Below, one piece after another: positions 1 to 8,374 of a DNA stretch of 64,000 nucleotides. The DNA lies in contig NC_087119.1 of NCBI RefSeq assembly GCF_963855985.1, positions 4,008,001-4,072,000 on the forward strand, given 5' to 3'. Every line of letters starts with the position of its first letter. The first letter of the stretch is position 1. The DNA comes from Ostrinia nubilalis. Lineage: Eukaryota; Arthropoda; Insecta; Lepidoptera; Crambidae. Below the pieces are notes generated by a model. That model searched no databases, was not told the DNA's origin, and saw only the letters and a list, made by a program, of their open reading frames with translations. The position numbers were made by a program, and so were the translations under genes.

Positions 1-285
1 AAAAAGGTAGGGCGCAACATGGACATTTGACATAAGCTTCGTTTTGTCCATGTTCATCCGAAGGTCTACCTGTTGGGAGACTCGATTAAGATCTTCGAGC
101 ATTGTGCCGAGGTCTTCCAGCGATTCTGCCTTAGTACGCAAAACGGACGGCCGATGGGGCAGCAAGGTTCTGGAGTGGAGGCCACGTACCGGAACCACCA
201 ACCCGCCTTTGTGGAAATTATTGGGGGAGGCCTATGTTCAGCAGTGGACGTCCTATGGCTGAAATGATGATGGCCCGTGGTTTTG
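1..285 (+). mobile_element. Non-LTR retrotransposon 3' end with inverted 5' part
   Basis: Bases 1 to about 140 read on the minus strand encode a reverse-transcriptase segment just after the catalytic site, including LEDLGTMLEDLNRVSQQ and RMNMDKTKLMSN. From about 147 the plus strand encodes the C-terminal end of the same kind of protein (TDGRWGSKVLEWRPR, then EAYVQQWTSYG and a stop at 262), followed by the GATGATG tail. The two pieces are therefore in opposite orientation, with the more upstream part of the element inverted. The copy is truncated by the window edge and lies in an intron. The clade is not certain; the YVQQWT ending and GATGATG tail are typical of lepidopteran LINEs. Confidence 0.75.
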
Positions 286-673
286 TGAGTTGTAAATCGG
301 TAATCAAAAAGGAACAAATTACAAGCATATTCAAGTTTTTACCACTATCTACAATTTTATTTTTCTAACATGTGACTTGAATGACTCTACAAATAGTTCC
401 GCCAGTATTGATTGAAGGAGTAAAAGTTTGTTTGATACCTGTTTTACAAAAACACTTAAATTCTTTGTAAGTCCATATTGGCCCATTATCAGTAACCAAA
501 TGCAATGGATTCCCATAGCATACAAAAATGGTTTTAAATACTTCAATTTTATAATTTTAAAAGGTATTGTTTCTTTACCATATTAAAGATTTAGATTAAA
601 ATTATTATTTTACTGAATACAATCGAGAAATGTTACGAATATAACCAAATATTGAATTTATAACTCATAAACT

Positions 674-755
674 CAATTCCGATATTAATATCGGAATTCC
701 GATATTGAGATCTAATATCGGAAACCAATATCGGAATTGAAAACCTTCCGATATT
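674..755. repeat. Cluster of CCGATATT / AATATCGG motifs
   Basis: Six copies of CCGATATT or its complement occur within about 80 bases, in both orientations, so the stretch can fold into several short hairpins. The flanks are AT-rich and show no coding frame. It may be debris of a repeat or a small binding-site array; the sequence does not decide. Confidence 0.5.
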
Positions 756-768
756 ACATGCCCTACTA

Positions 769-971
769 GCTACCACCATCTTACCTAAGTCTCTCGCCAT
801 AACAACAATGTTAACAGCATTGTTGTGTTCCGGCAGTTAGAGGTAAGATAGCCAGTTCCTCTGTGGTTGAGGATTCCGGGTGAAGCTCGCTTCCACCTTC
901 GGCCTGATCGTCACTTACCATCAGCTGAGATACAGGCCAAGAGCTTCCTCGTTGTGGATAAAAAAAAAAAC
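769..971 (+). mobile_element. Retroposon 3' tail (lepidopteran type)
   Basis: The segment runs through CTTCCACCTTCGGCCTGATC and GATACAGGCCAAGAGCTTCC and ends in GTTGTGGAT followed by an A-run. A shorter copy with the same ending is present near 10,765-10,827. A shared end plus an A-rich tail in two unrelated places marks it as the 3' end of a retroposed element (LINE or SINE). The 5' limit is uncertain. Confidence 0.6.
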
Positions 972-1063
972 TTTTTGGTAATATCATCATTTAATAATTT
1001 GCTAATGCTACCACACTACACTATTATGATAATAATGACCCTAAAACAACATCTAGCCACGAT

Positions 1064-3041
1064 CATTTGTTCGGTATAGGACAGATTCTGGGATTGGACA
1101 GATTCGTGGATTGAGCAGATACTGGATTGGACGGATTCGTGGATTCGGCAGATTCTGTGATTCGATGGATTAGCTATACGACAGAAAATGAACAGTCGTG
1201 CTCAAAAAGATTAAGTAAAGTATAAAGTAAAATCCATCTTACTAATTATATTAAAATGTGAAACTTTGTGATGTTGTGAGTTAGAATGTTTATTTCTCAA
1301 TCACGTTTCAAATACTAAATGGATTTGGCACACTGACAGAGTTAATCCTGCATGAACATAAAAGTTAAAATATGTAAACCCCTTGAATAGGTTCTACTCC
1401 ATGATTTATCAGGCCACTTCATATCATTGTCATTTACCCTATGACATATTCAACTTGAAACAATTGCACTGGCAGTTGTTTCCTGTTTTGTTGTTTTAGG
1501 CATTTTTTAAAACGAATAAAAATATTTAAAGAAATAATGGAGTTTGGCGGCTCCAGTACCGGTGTAGGGGATTTAAAATTTATTAACAGTGAAAGGGGAA
1601 AAACAAATGTGGTACTATAAACTGGCGATGTGTAAATAAGTCAGAATGCAGCAGTTCCATCACTTTGGATAAATGAAACCGCATTGTTAGAGAGTACCGT
1701 CATATATTATGTGCTTGCCCGATTTTAACAAAAACGCAGTCGATAGTTTAATGGACGAATGCAAAGCCTTAGTATGCAAAAACCTCGACTCAATCCCCAA
1801 AATATTTGAAGATATCATGGACACTGCCGACTGTGAGTTGATTGATGAAGAGAAACCAACATTTGAACAGAAAAAGGATATAATTATACATATAAAGCAA
1901 GAAATAATTACCTGAAAATAAATAATAAAAACTGCAAACATTTAAAATCTCTGAAGCTACCGCACAGTCTTGTGGGTGGTTTCTTTTTATTTGATCATGG
2001 AATCGAAGACAAAATTTTGTTTTTTGGGTCGAGATTGGCGCAAGAGTATTAAAAAAAATAAACTTTCTACGGCGATGGCACGTTTAAAGTATGTCCCAGT
2101 CCTTTCTATCAACTCTACAGTATTCATATATATATTTTTGACGTTGAAAATACTGTAAATTTTGTTCCGGTACTTTTCATACTTCTGCCTAATAAAACGC
2201 AGGCAACTTATGAACGATTATTCACTATTCTAAGGGACCAATTTTCCGTAACAATTAAAAATTATAAGTGCGACTTCGAAATAGCAACCATTCAAGCAGT
2301 AAAATTGGTTTATCCTGGTGTAAAGGTAACCGGCTACTATTTTCATTACTGGAAAGCCATACATAAAGTGCCAAAATGTTGGATTTGATAGAACTGCAAA
2401 TGGAGAGTTTATCATGCGCCTTTATATGCAACTGCCGTTGCTGCCTCCGATTTTGGTTCCTGAAGCAATATTAAGTATACAAGAAATGGTCAATGACTCA
2501 GAGGAATACAAATCATTTAATCATTATTTCACAAGTCAATGGATGGGAATATATACCGAGAATGTGTGTACTTGTTATAATGAAAATTTTCGTACAAATA
2601 ACCCAGTCGAAAAAAAAAGATTTCTCGTTAAGCCACCACTGTATCTATTCATACAATTGTTAAAAAAAGAATCTCGTTTTCAAGACACGAAGTTGAAAAA
2701 AGAACAGATTCATTTCAAGGGGAAGCAACGTAATGCAAAACTGATGCAAAAGAATTGCCAAATAAATAAAATTGTTACCGCAGCACTGAAGAATGAAATA
2801 AGGGTATTTGATTGCTTAAAACGGTTGTGCAAAATAATTTTTTTATTTAAAACAAATTAAATGTATATTGTTCTTTAACTAAAAGTGGGTTTTATTTTAC
2901 TTTTATTTATACCTGTACTTCTGTCGTATAGCTAATCCGTCGAATCACAGAATCTGCCGAATCCACGAATCCGTCCAATCCAGTATCTACCGAATCCACG
3001 AATCTGTCCAATACCAGAATCTGTCCTATACCGAACAAAGG
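1064..3041 (+). mobile_element. MULE (Mutator-like) DNA transposon, nearly full length, decayed
   Basis: Long terminal inverted repeats of about 110 bases (about 1,064-1,195 and 2,918-3,041) begin TTTGTTCGGTATAGGACAG and contain iterated GGATTGGACAGATTCGTGGA-like units. The 8-base sequence GCCACGAT flanks the element on both sides (1,056-1,063 and 3,042-3,049), fitting the 8-10-base target duplications of MULEs. Between the repeats lies a broken transposase frame on the same strand. The element sits in the intron just before the first recognised perlecan exon. The stops and frameshifts inside make it non-autonomous today. Confidence 0.85.
1555..2860 (+). pseudogene. MULE transposase pseudogene (FLYWCH-MULE type)
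   Basis: Pieces of one transposase can be read in order, interrupted by stops and frameshifts. Near 1,585-1,720 there are remains of a FLYWCH-like zinc finger (GKTNVVL...). A linker follows at about 1,709-1,915 (PDFNKNAVDSLMDECKALV). Near 2,070 the signature GDGTFKVCPSPFYQLYSIH carries the first catalytic Asp of the MULE domain. At about 2,161-2,400 come FVPVLFILLPNKTQATYERL and CDFEIATIQAVKLVYPGVK, then a Tyr-Tyr-Phe-His stretch where the family's Cys-x2-His usually lies. The C-terminal part is open at 2,414-2,860 (148 codons, MQLPLLPPILVPE). At least three stops break it, so no full protein can be made. Confidence 0.8.
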
Positions 3042-3364
3042 GCCACGATTTGTAGCCTATATTATAAAGTCAGACATGGCAGGTGACAGTAGGCAATATG
3101 TAGTTAATTTTCAAATCTATAAAATGAAGTCTTGTGTAATGGGGTACTTAATAATAATCCACTTCACACTACTACCTACTATATTAAGTACCTAATTACT
3201 GCGACCGCAGTATAATTCATAAAAAAAAACATATTTACACTTAATTTGGTATTTCTCTTCATCTTTCTTGTAAGCTAACTTAACTATAGACTTAGCCCTG
3301 AGTGTGTTGAATACAAACTTTAAAACATAATGAATTTATTTAATATTTTATTATATAATTTCAG

Positions 3365-3423
3365 GGAAGATGTTGATCACGGTTCGGGTTCCCACGATCC
3401 AGTCGAGGCGGATCTCAAAGAAA
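3365..3423 (+). CDS. trol: Perlecan exon with Ser-Gly GAG-attachment motif
   Basis: Internal exon of 59 nt between a TTTCAG acceptor and a GTAAGT donor. It starts with one base completing a codon and ends with one base (phase 1). The reading is EDVDHGSGSHDPVEADLKE. A Ser-Gly dipeptide in the GSGS context, surrounded by Asp and Glu, is the kind of site where xylose and then heparan sulphate are attached; vertebrate perlecan carries its main glycosaminoglycan sites just before the SEA domain, the same position. It joins in frame to the SEA exon at 3,954. The preceding exon (signal peptide side) is outside the window. The identification rests mostly on the downstream domains, as the exon is too short to identify alone. 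Confidence 0.7.
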
Positions 3424-3566
3424 GTAAGTTCGTTTTATTTAGACTACGAGTAAGTCTATTTCACATTGAATACCTGCACCTGGGTGATATTATCCAAGGG
3501 TGATCAAAGGACACCAAAGTATCGTCTGGAGTCCACTTCCATTGGTGCTTATGATCCATAATGGAA

Positions 3567-3644
3567 TTACGTCTACAGTATCATTTCGTCCATAGTATCA
3601 TCACGTCTACAGTATCAAAATGCATAGTTTCATTACGTCTAGTT
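3567..3644. repeat. Imperfect 15-18-bp tandem repeat (ACGTCTACAGTATCA)
   Basis: About four and a half copies of a unit like ACGTCTACAGTATCA follow each other with small differences (CGTCCATAGTATCA, ACGTCTACAGTATCA, ATGCATAGTTTCA). It lies in the intron between the Ser-Gly exon and the first SEA exon and has no coding potential. Confidence 0.6.
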
Positions 3645-3953
3645 TTTCGTGTAGTTCGAGTAAAAACTTTTACACACTGGCCATTTCAGTTTTCTATGAC
3701 TTATATGACATTATTTTAGTTTACAAATTTTGCGCATATCGCAGGTCAATTAAGCTTGAGGGCATCATAATCTGCGTTAATATTCCCACATCGGCAGCAG
3801 GTAACAAAGTGTCCATGAGAAAACCATGAGTTTTCAAGATTAACGCCGCAAAAACCCAATGCCTGACTCTAGGAATTATTTCTGGTTATAGCGAAAGCAA
3901 GCGCACTGGAATCCATAAAAACTTTACTAAATATAAATTGTAAATGTTCACAG

Positions 3954-4122
3954 AAACGTTACGCGTGACGTTTGTCGTGATCCAGCCGTACCAGTCGGAG
4001 TACTCCAACAGGGATTCAGAACAGTTCCAGAGCTTTTCCAAGGCCATAGCCGACGCCGCCAACCTGCTCTACGAGAAACAGAAACTCCCCGGGACACAGA
4101 AAGCTAGTCTGGTCCGCATACA
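3954..4122 (+). CDS. trol: Perlecan SEA domain, N-terminal half
   Basis: Exon of 169 nt between a TTCACAG acceptor and a GTAAGT donor; it enters in phase 1 and leaves in phase 2. It encodes about 56 residues starting KTLRVTFVVIQPY and including SEYSNRDSEQFQSFSKAIAD and LPGTQKASLVRIQ. The pattern (a beta strand, then a long amphipathic helix with a conserved Phe, then PG..ASLVRI) is that of the first half of a SEA domain, an extracellular fold found in perlecan domain I, mucins and some membrane proteases. The fold is completed by the exon at 5,037 after an intron of 914 bp that holds a transposon relic. Confidence 0.8.
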
Positions 4123-4439
4123 GTAAGTATACCTTCTTTATGAAATTCAAGGGCTTGCCCCTACCATTTTCACTTAACCTGGGTGATCAATCATTTTTGG
4201 TTGAGACTTTTTAGTCTAGTTAAAACTTTATAAAAACAATCAGTCTGTAAAAAATATTGCTTGCTTTTGATCATGACATCCAAAGGTGGAAGAGTGACCT
4301 TCTGTAATTTACTACGACGAGATAGAAGAACATTCCAGATATTTTTAGAACCGTTAGTGCGCGCCGCACGCGTTACATATCATTGTGCATTTCAACTTAG
4401 AATCTGATAGAGTTCACCAAGAAACTTCTAATAAAATTT

Positions 4440-4830
4440 TCGCGCTCTTAACATAGGTGGTATTTATATGGCAAATAACTTAAGAAATACTGTGAATATT
4501 GAGATAGGAGTGTGAAAGCGGAACAACCTATGCCAAATTGGACTTTAAATCTATTGGCATTAAAAAGTGAAAACCGCCAAAACTTGAGATAGATATGGTA
4601 TTGGTTCTTAACCGTCGATATGCAACTTGCTTTGCTTCCCCCAATTTTGATCCCTGAAGGTGTGTTATCTATACAACATTTTGCCAATGAATCGGAAGAA
4701 TTTACGAAATTTAACGATTATTTTACAAAAACAATGGTTGACATTGATAACGCAGGAAATATTCAGCTGCTATAACCAAAGTTTCAGAAACTACCAAAGT
4801 TGCTTAAAACTATTGTGCAAAGTATAGATG
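4440..4830 (+). pseudogene. Second, heavily decayed MULE transposase fragment
   Basis: The frame from 4,620 reads MQLALLPPILIPEGVLSIQ followed by FANESEEFTKFNDYFTK. This aligns residue by residue with MQLPLLPPILVPEAILSIQ...NDSEEYKSFNHYFTS of the element at 1,064-3,041. The upstream part (4,440-4,620) is broken by stops. Downstream, near 4,925-4,965, a short stretch (TCTGTCGTAAACCTAATC...) resembles the 3' inverted repeat of the first element. It is a separate older insertion or a diverged family member, between the two SEA exons. Confidence 0.65.
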
Positions 4831-5036
4831 CAATTAATATTTTAACTTTTTTTTTATTAAGACTAGTTATCTAAATAAACTTTATTTTTAATAATCTTTC
4901 TTTTGAATTATGTAATCAATTTTGTATTTCTGTCGTAAACCTAATCTGTCCTAAACTGAATAATCCCTTCTAATCACTCATGACTCCATACTCATGCTAG
5001 AACATTTTCTCTAACATGTTACTCTCCTTATTACAG

Positions 5037-5212
5037 GTCACGTATATCTGACGACTTCTCCTGCAAGGTGACAATGGACATCATCACATCAGGCTATGAT
5101 GACACCGATCGGATTGCGCAAATCTTACGAGACCACATCAGGAACCATTCTCGCCTTGGCTCTGTGGTTGTCGACAACCGAGAAGAATTGAAGACCAATG
5201 TCATTGATCCAG
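5037..5212 (+). CDS. trol: Perlecan SEA domain, C-terminal half, with GSVVV motif
   Basis: Exon of 176 nt between a TTACAG acceptor and a GTTTGT donor; it enters in phase 2 and leaves in phase 1. The residues include SRISDDFSCKVTMDIITSG, then IAQILRDHIRNHSRLGSVVV, ending TNVIDPG. GSVVV at 5,158-5,172 is the classical SEA self-cleavage site between Gly and Ser, so this domain may be cut into two parts that stay associated. The frame happens to stay open beyond the donor to 5,412, but the intronic part has no domain signature and the next exon joins cleanly in phase 1. Confidence 0.8.
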
Positions 5213-5662
5213 GTTTGTTTCTGAGACAATCTTTTTTTACATCAGACTACAGGAATTCTAAGCCACCATTTAATTTACTCGTAGTTAAAAGTCATTATGA
5301 TTTAATTTTAAGCTGCTGTCGAAAACCTCGTAAAGAATATTATTTTAACTTTAATAGCGTCAAACTATGTATTTGGAATGAGTGGACGTATGCATGTAGG
5401 TGGCGGTTGTAAGCAAATGCGAATTATTTTCTAAATATACAATTTCTGTGATGTTAATTTGTAAATGATCTGTAACTGAGAAGTAAGACAGCGCTCATGA
5501 TGAAATAAGATTTAAAAATTAAAGCTCTTGTTGCCATTAGGAATTCGTATACGATGTCAAGTAAAACGTGATTGTCGTAATTAAAACGTCGAATCTTTGT
5601 TTACTGTATGTACGCCACCTACCACACCACACTTACCTACTGATTTCTATCGGCTGGTTTAG
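5213..5662. other. Intron between SEA and LDLa-1 exons
   Basis: AT-rich intron of 450 bp ending in a pyrimidine-poor but usable GGTTTAG acceptor. I see no repeat or other gene in it. Confidence 0.6.
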
Positions 5663-5791
5663 GGTACACCGAACCACAGTGCAGCTCGGATGAAATTCAG
5701 TGTGGCGACGACACGTGCGTTCCAGGCTCCCGTCGCTGTGACGGCATTAACGATTGCTCAGATGGATCCGATGAAAGAGGATGTCCTAGTG
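5663..5791 (+). CDS. trol: Perlecan LDL-receptor class A repeat 1
   Basis: Symmetric phase 1-1 exon of 129 nt encoding 43 residues: GYTEPQ, then the LDLa module [20 protein letters not shown] continuing [15 protein letters not shown]. All six cysteines are present, together with the acidic cluster DCSDGSDE whose side chains and backbone hold calcium. LDLa repeats follow the SEA domain in perlecan domain II, where they bind lipoproteins and other ligands in the matrix. Because the exon length is a multiple of three with matching phases, skipping it would keep the frame. SEA and LDLa modules also occur together in some membrane serine proteases, but a transmembrane segment is not seen here. Confidence 0.85.
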
Positions 5792-6113
5792 GTTTGTTTT
5801 ATTTTATTTCTTTTTCTTTTCTTTTCTTCTTTTAATTTAGTTTTAATTTTATCCTTGACTTTTCTTTTACTTTTTATGTTGTTCTTAAATTAAAATAGGT
5901 TCATGTTCATTTAATGAGATATAACATCGTACATTGTAAAACCGCCCATGATAACTTAAAATTCCAAATCTTATATTGCCTACTACTTTTCAATTGGCAT
6001 TCTATATTTTATTGTTTGTAAATTGCACTTTCTAAAAAATTCTAAATTGTGTAAAAAATCATGATACTCCCAATTGGCAATCTACAATTTTGTTGTTCAA
6101 TTTCCCTCGCAAG
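5792..6113. other. Intron between LDLa-1 and LDLa-2 exons
   Basis: Intron of 322 bp with a T-rich first part (5,795-5,880) and a CCCTCGCAAG acceptor. Nothing else is seen. Confidence 0.6.
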
Positions 6114-6275
6114 ACATCTGGTCCGAGCAGGATATGGACCAAAGCCAAATTGCAACAGACTGCGAGCGTTACGCATGTGCTAGCTCTTCTAAGACCATTT
6201 GCGTTGAGAAGAGATGCGACAGTTTCATGGACTGTCCCGAGGGCGATGACGAAGATAACTGCAAAGCTGTGACTG
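6114..6275 (+). CDS. trol: Perlecan LDL-receptor class A repeat 2
   Basis: Phase 1-1 exon of 162 nt, 54 residues. After a polar lead (DIWSEQDMDQSQIATD) comes CERYACASSSKTICVEKRC, then DSFMDCPEGDDEDNC and KAVT. All six LDLa cysteines are kept and the calcium cluster reads CPEGDDEDNC, with Gly-Asp replacing the usual Gly-Ser of DGSDE. The acceptor is AATTTCCCTCGCAAG and the donor GTATGC. Like its neighbours it is a frame-preserving cassette. Confidence 0.8.
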
Positions 6276-7104
6276 GTATGCAAACAAATTGGCCATAAAT
6301 TACCAAACGGTGTGGGGCTTACACATTTCTTGTGAATCACAATACCAAATTGCAGCTTCCAAATTATTGTCGGTTCACCAAAACCTGAAATACTTTCATT
6401 CAAAACCAAAATAGACTTGGAAACTAAAAAGGCTTTTAAAATCATCACGAAATATTTTTATTGCTTTGCCAATTTCACAGAGAGAGAGGGAGAGAAACAC
6501 ACCCTTTCTTACTTCTACGTCATATTCATTCATTAAGTGCTTTCACACATAAATTGAACATAATGCGGAGCGTGAAACTAACCGCAGGCAAATTTAAATT
6601 ATACTGGTAACCGCCAATGTGTGTCTGGTAAAAAGGATATAAACGCGCACTGTTACGAAATAACTATGCTCCATTAGTTTTGGCGTAAAGTAAGGATCTA
6701 AATAAGGTTAACCTATGTCATTTATTAACTATTATGTTATTTAAGCGCCAAGTTCGTTCAGAATAAGCTTCTACATTAACAAAAATGCGCGTGTTCACAA
6801 ATATCAATCATTATTAGATCTCCGCACTCAGTAAAGTTCCGCTTACATAGCCTTTGTATGTGCCTGTATTTTTGAGTAAGGTCGATAGCATATCAAGCTC
6901 AACTAAGAACTAAAGTAATTGTAACAGCTGCTGCAACTAAAATTACATAGTTTGATGTGCTGTCGACTGAAATAAAATCAAATTAGCTAGCCAATATGAA
7001 AGTATGCTTTTGGATAGGCCTATAGGTTTATTGATTCTTCTTTTTATTATTTACATTTTATTTTATGATTTACCATTTATTTTTGTTTTATTATTTCCCT
7101 GTAG
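6276..7104. other. Intron between LDLa-2 and linker exons
   Basis: Intron of 829 bp. It contains a short (GA)n stretch near 6,480-6,496 and otherwise unique AT-rich sequence. Some frames stay open across the donor (for example on the minus strand over 6,059-6,448) but are shadows of the exon. Confidence 0.5.
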
Positions 7105-7224
7105 ATCGTGAAAGCGAGAATGAAATACCAAGAGGTGATACTGATGGGTCAGTTGACGTTTTCGATAGCGAAACTACTACTCCTGCGTCCACTCGTGAAA
7201 CAACGACTCCTCGCGAGTCTTTCA
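7105..7224 (+). CDS. trol: Perlecan Thr/Ser/Pro-rich linker exon
   Basis: Phase 1-1 exon of 120 nt, 40 residues, between TTTCCCTGTAG and GTAAGG. It has no cysteine. The first half is acidic (DRESENEIPRGDTDGSVDVF) and the second half is SETTTPASTRETTTPRESF, with two TTTP clusters typical of mucin-type O-glycosylated linkers. It separates LDLa-2 from LDLa-3 and probably acts as an extended spacer. The call depends on the clean splice sites and the phase match with its neighbours; there is no domain homology to lean on. Confidence 0.65.
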
Positions 7225-7351
7225 GTAAGGCGATTTTACTTTTTATTTGTTTTTTTCTTCTTTTGTGTGTAAAGAAGAAGCTGCATGACGAACGGACTAC
7301 TGGGAAGACGAAACCCAAAACGTCGTCAAAAGATGACATGTTATAAAACAT

Positions 7352-7453
7352 ATCATGTTATAAGTCCCAAATTGCATATTATATGGACACATTATGTTTA
7401 GAAAATAATTATCATGTTATAAGTACAAAACTATATGGAAACATTACGTTTAG
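7352..7453. repeat. Direct duplication with TCATGTTATAAGT
   Basis: Two diverged copies of about 45 bases follow each other. Each begins TCATGTTATAAGT, continues with a TATATGGA-ACATTA core and ends in CGTTTAG or TGTTTAG. They lie in the intron after the linker exon. A similar TTCATGTTATAAGTACAAG occurs at about 32,341. Confidence 0.5.
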
Positions 7454-7845
7454 CTCAAATAATATACTCATTGCATTGTAGGTATATGACTATTCTCTAC
7501 AGCAGGTAAGTAGTTTCTTTTTTCAAAAACTTTGTAATAAGCTCGTCCCGGTGATTCACAAAATATCTTCGATAGTAAAATAGATATTGGTCCTAAAAAA
7601 CAAAATGGCAGCAGCTGACGCCAGAATCAGGACGGTTATAATCATGTTCATATTCAATAGTTTGACCCAGTGTTAGCTTTCTATCCCAGCGACTAGATAT
7701 CAATTTAATTTGGCGAGGGAATGATGGCATGTAGGAGTACAATTATGCTGGAACTAATGCCCATTGTTGTAAATTGCTTATCTGGTGATTTTATTAAGTA
7801 TCCATGAGCATACTTAGCATGTCGTAAAACAGGCCTTAGCACTGC

Positions 7846-8115
7846 CAGATAAGAGAGGTAGAGGACGCCCATCGGCCATCTGGCGGTCCACAGTGGCCAA
7901 GGATTTATAGCGTGCCTAGACAAGTATTTCGACAACCCAGGACAGACTGTCCTGGCGCTTCAGAACAAGGAGAATCGACCCCAGATAATGGGAAAAAGGG
8001 CTAGGGAAGGCTCAGTGGAGGCACAATGCCCAAGAAGACGAAACAAAGCATGCAGGCAGGGGCATACATCTTCCAGAGAACGGACTCCTCCTCCCCCAGT
8101 CCTCTCCTGGGTATG
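7846..8115 (+). mobile_element. LINE reverse-transcriptase C-terminal fragment
   Basis: From about 7,852 the plus strand reads RGRGRPSAIWRSTVAKDL, the Arg/Pro-rich motif followed by a Trp-Arg-x-Thr-Val block that lies near the C-terminus of many LINE polymerases. Downstream the reading is broken by stops and frameshifts. No A-rich tail or target duplication is visible. It lies in the intron before the third LDLa exon. Confidence 0.5.
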
Positions 8116-8260
8116 CCCTTTGCCCATGTAAGGTAAGCATCTAATAACAAAAAATACATTTACTTAAATATACAACCTTAGCTCAAATTATGTTGATGGG
8201 TCAAGGAGTCCAGTATCATCTAAAACCTTAAATCATTCTCACAAGGTACACTTTCCACAG

Positions 8261-8374
8261 CGTGTCCCCCAGGAGAGTTCTCCTGTGACGAGACCAGATG
8301 CGTGAGCTTCGAGAAGCGTTGCGATCGCCGAGCTGATTGCTACGATGGCGCCGACGAGCAGGGATGCGATACTG
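8261..8374 (+). CDS. trol: Perlecan LDL-receptor class A repeat 3
   Basis: Phase 1-1 exon of 114 nt between ACTTTCCACAG and GTAAGT, encoding 38 residues: CPPGEFSCDETRCVSFEKRC then DRRADCYDGADEQGC and DT. The six cysteines and the DC-DGADE calcium site are complete. A second acceptor 15 nt upstream (ACAAG, exon start 8,246) is also in frame and would add about five residues; the downstream one has the better pyrimidine tract. The strong donor shows the transcript continues, but no further perlecan exon is found in the remaining 55 kb. Confidence 0.85.

Noticed and set aside
5068..5412. 114-codon open frame extending past the SEA exon
   Set aside because: The part after 5,212 is intron read-through; a donor and an in-phase LDLa exon explain the structure better.
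6059..6448. 129-codon minus-strand frame
   Set aside because: It is a shadow opposite the LDLa-2 exon, which has six conserved cysteines on the plus strand.
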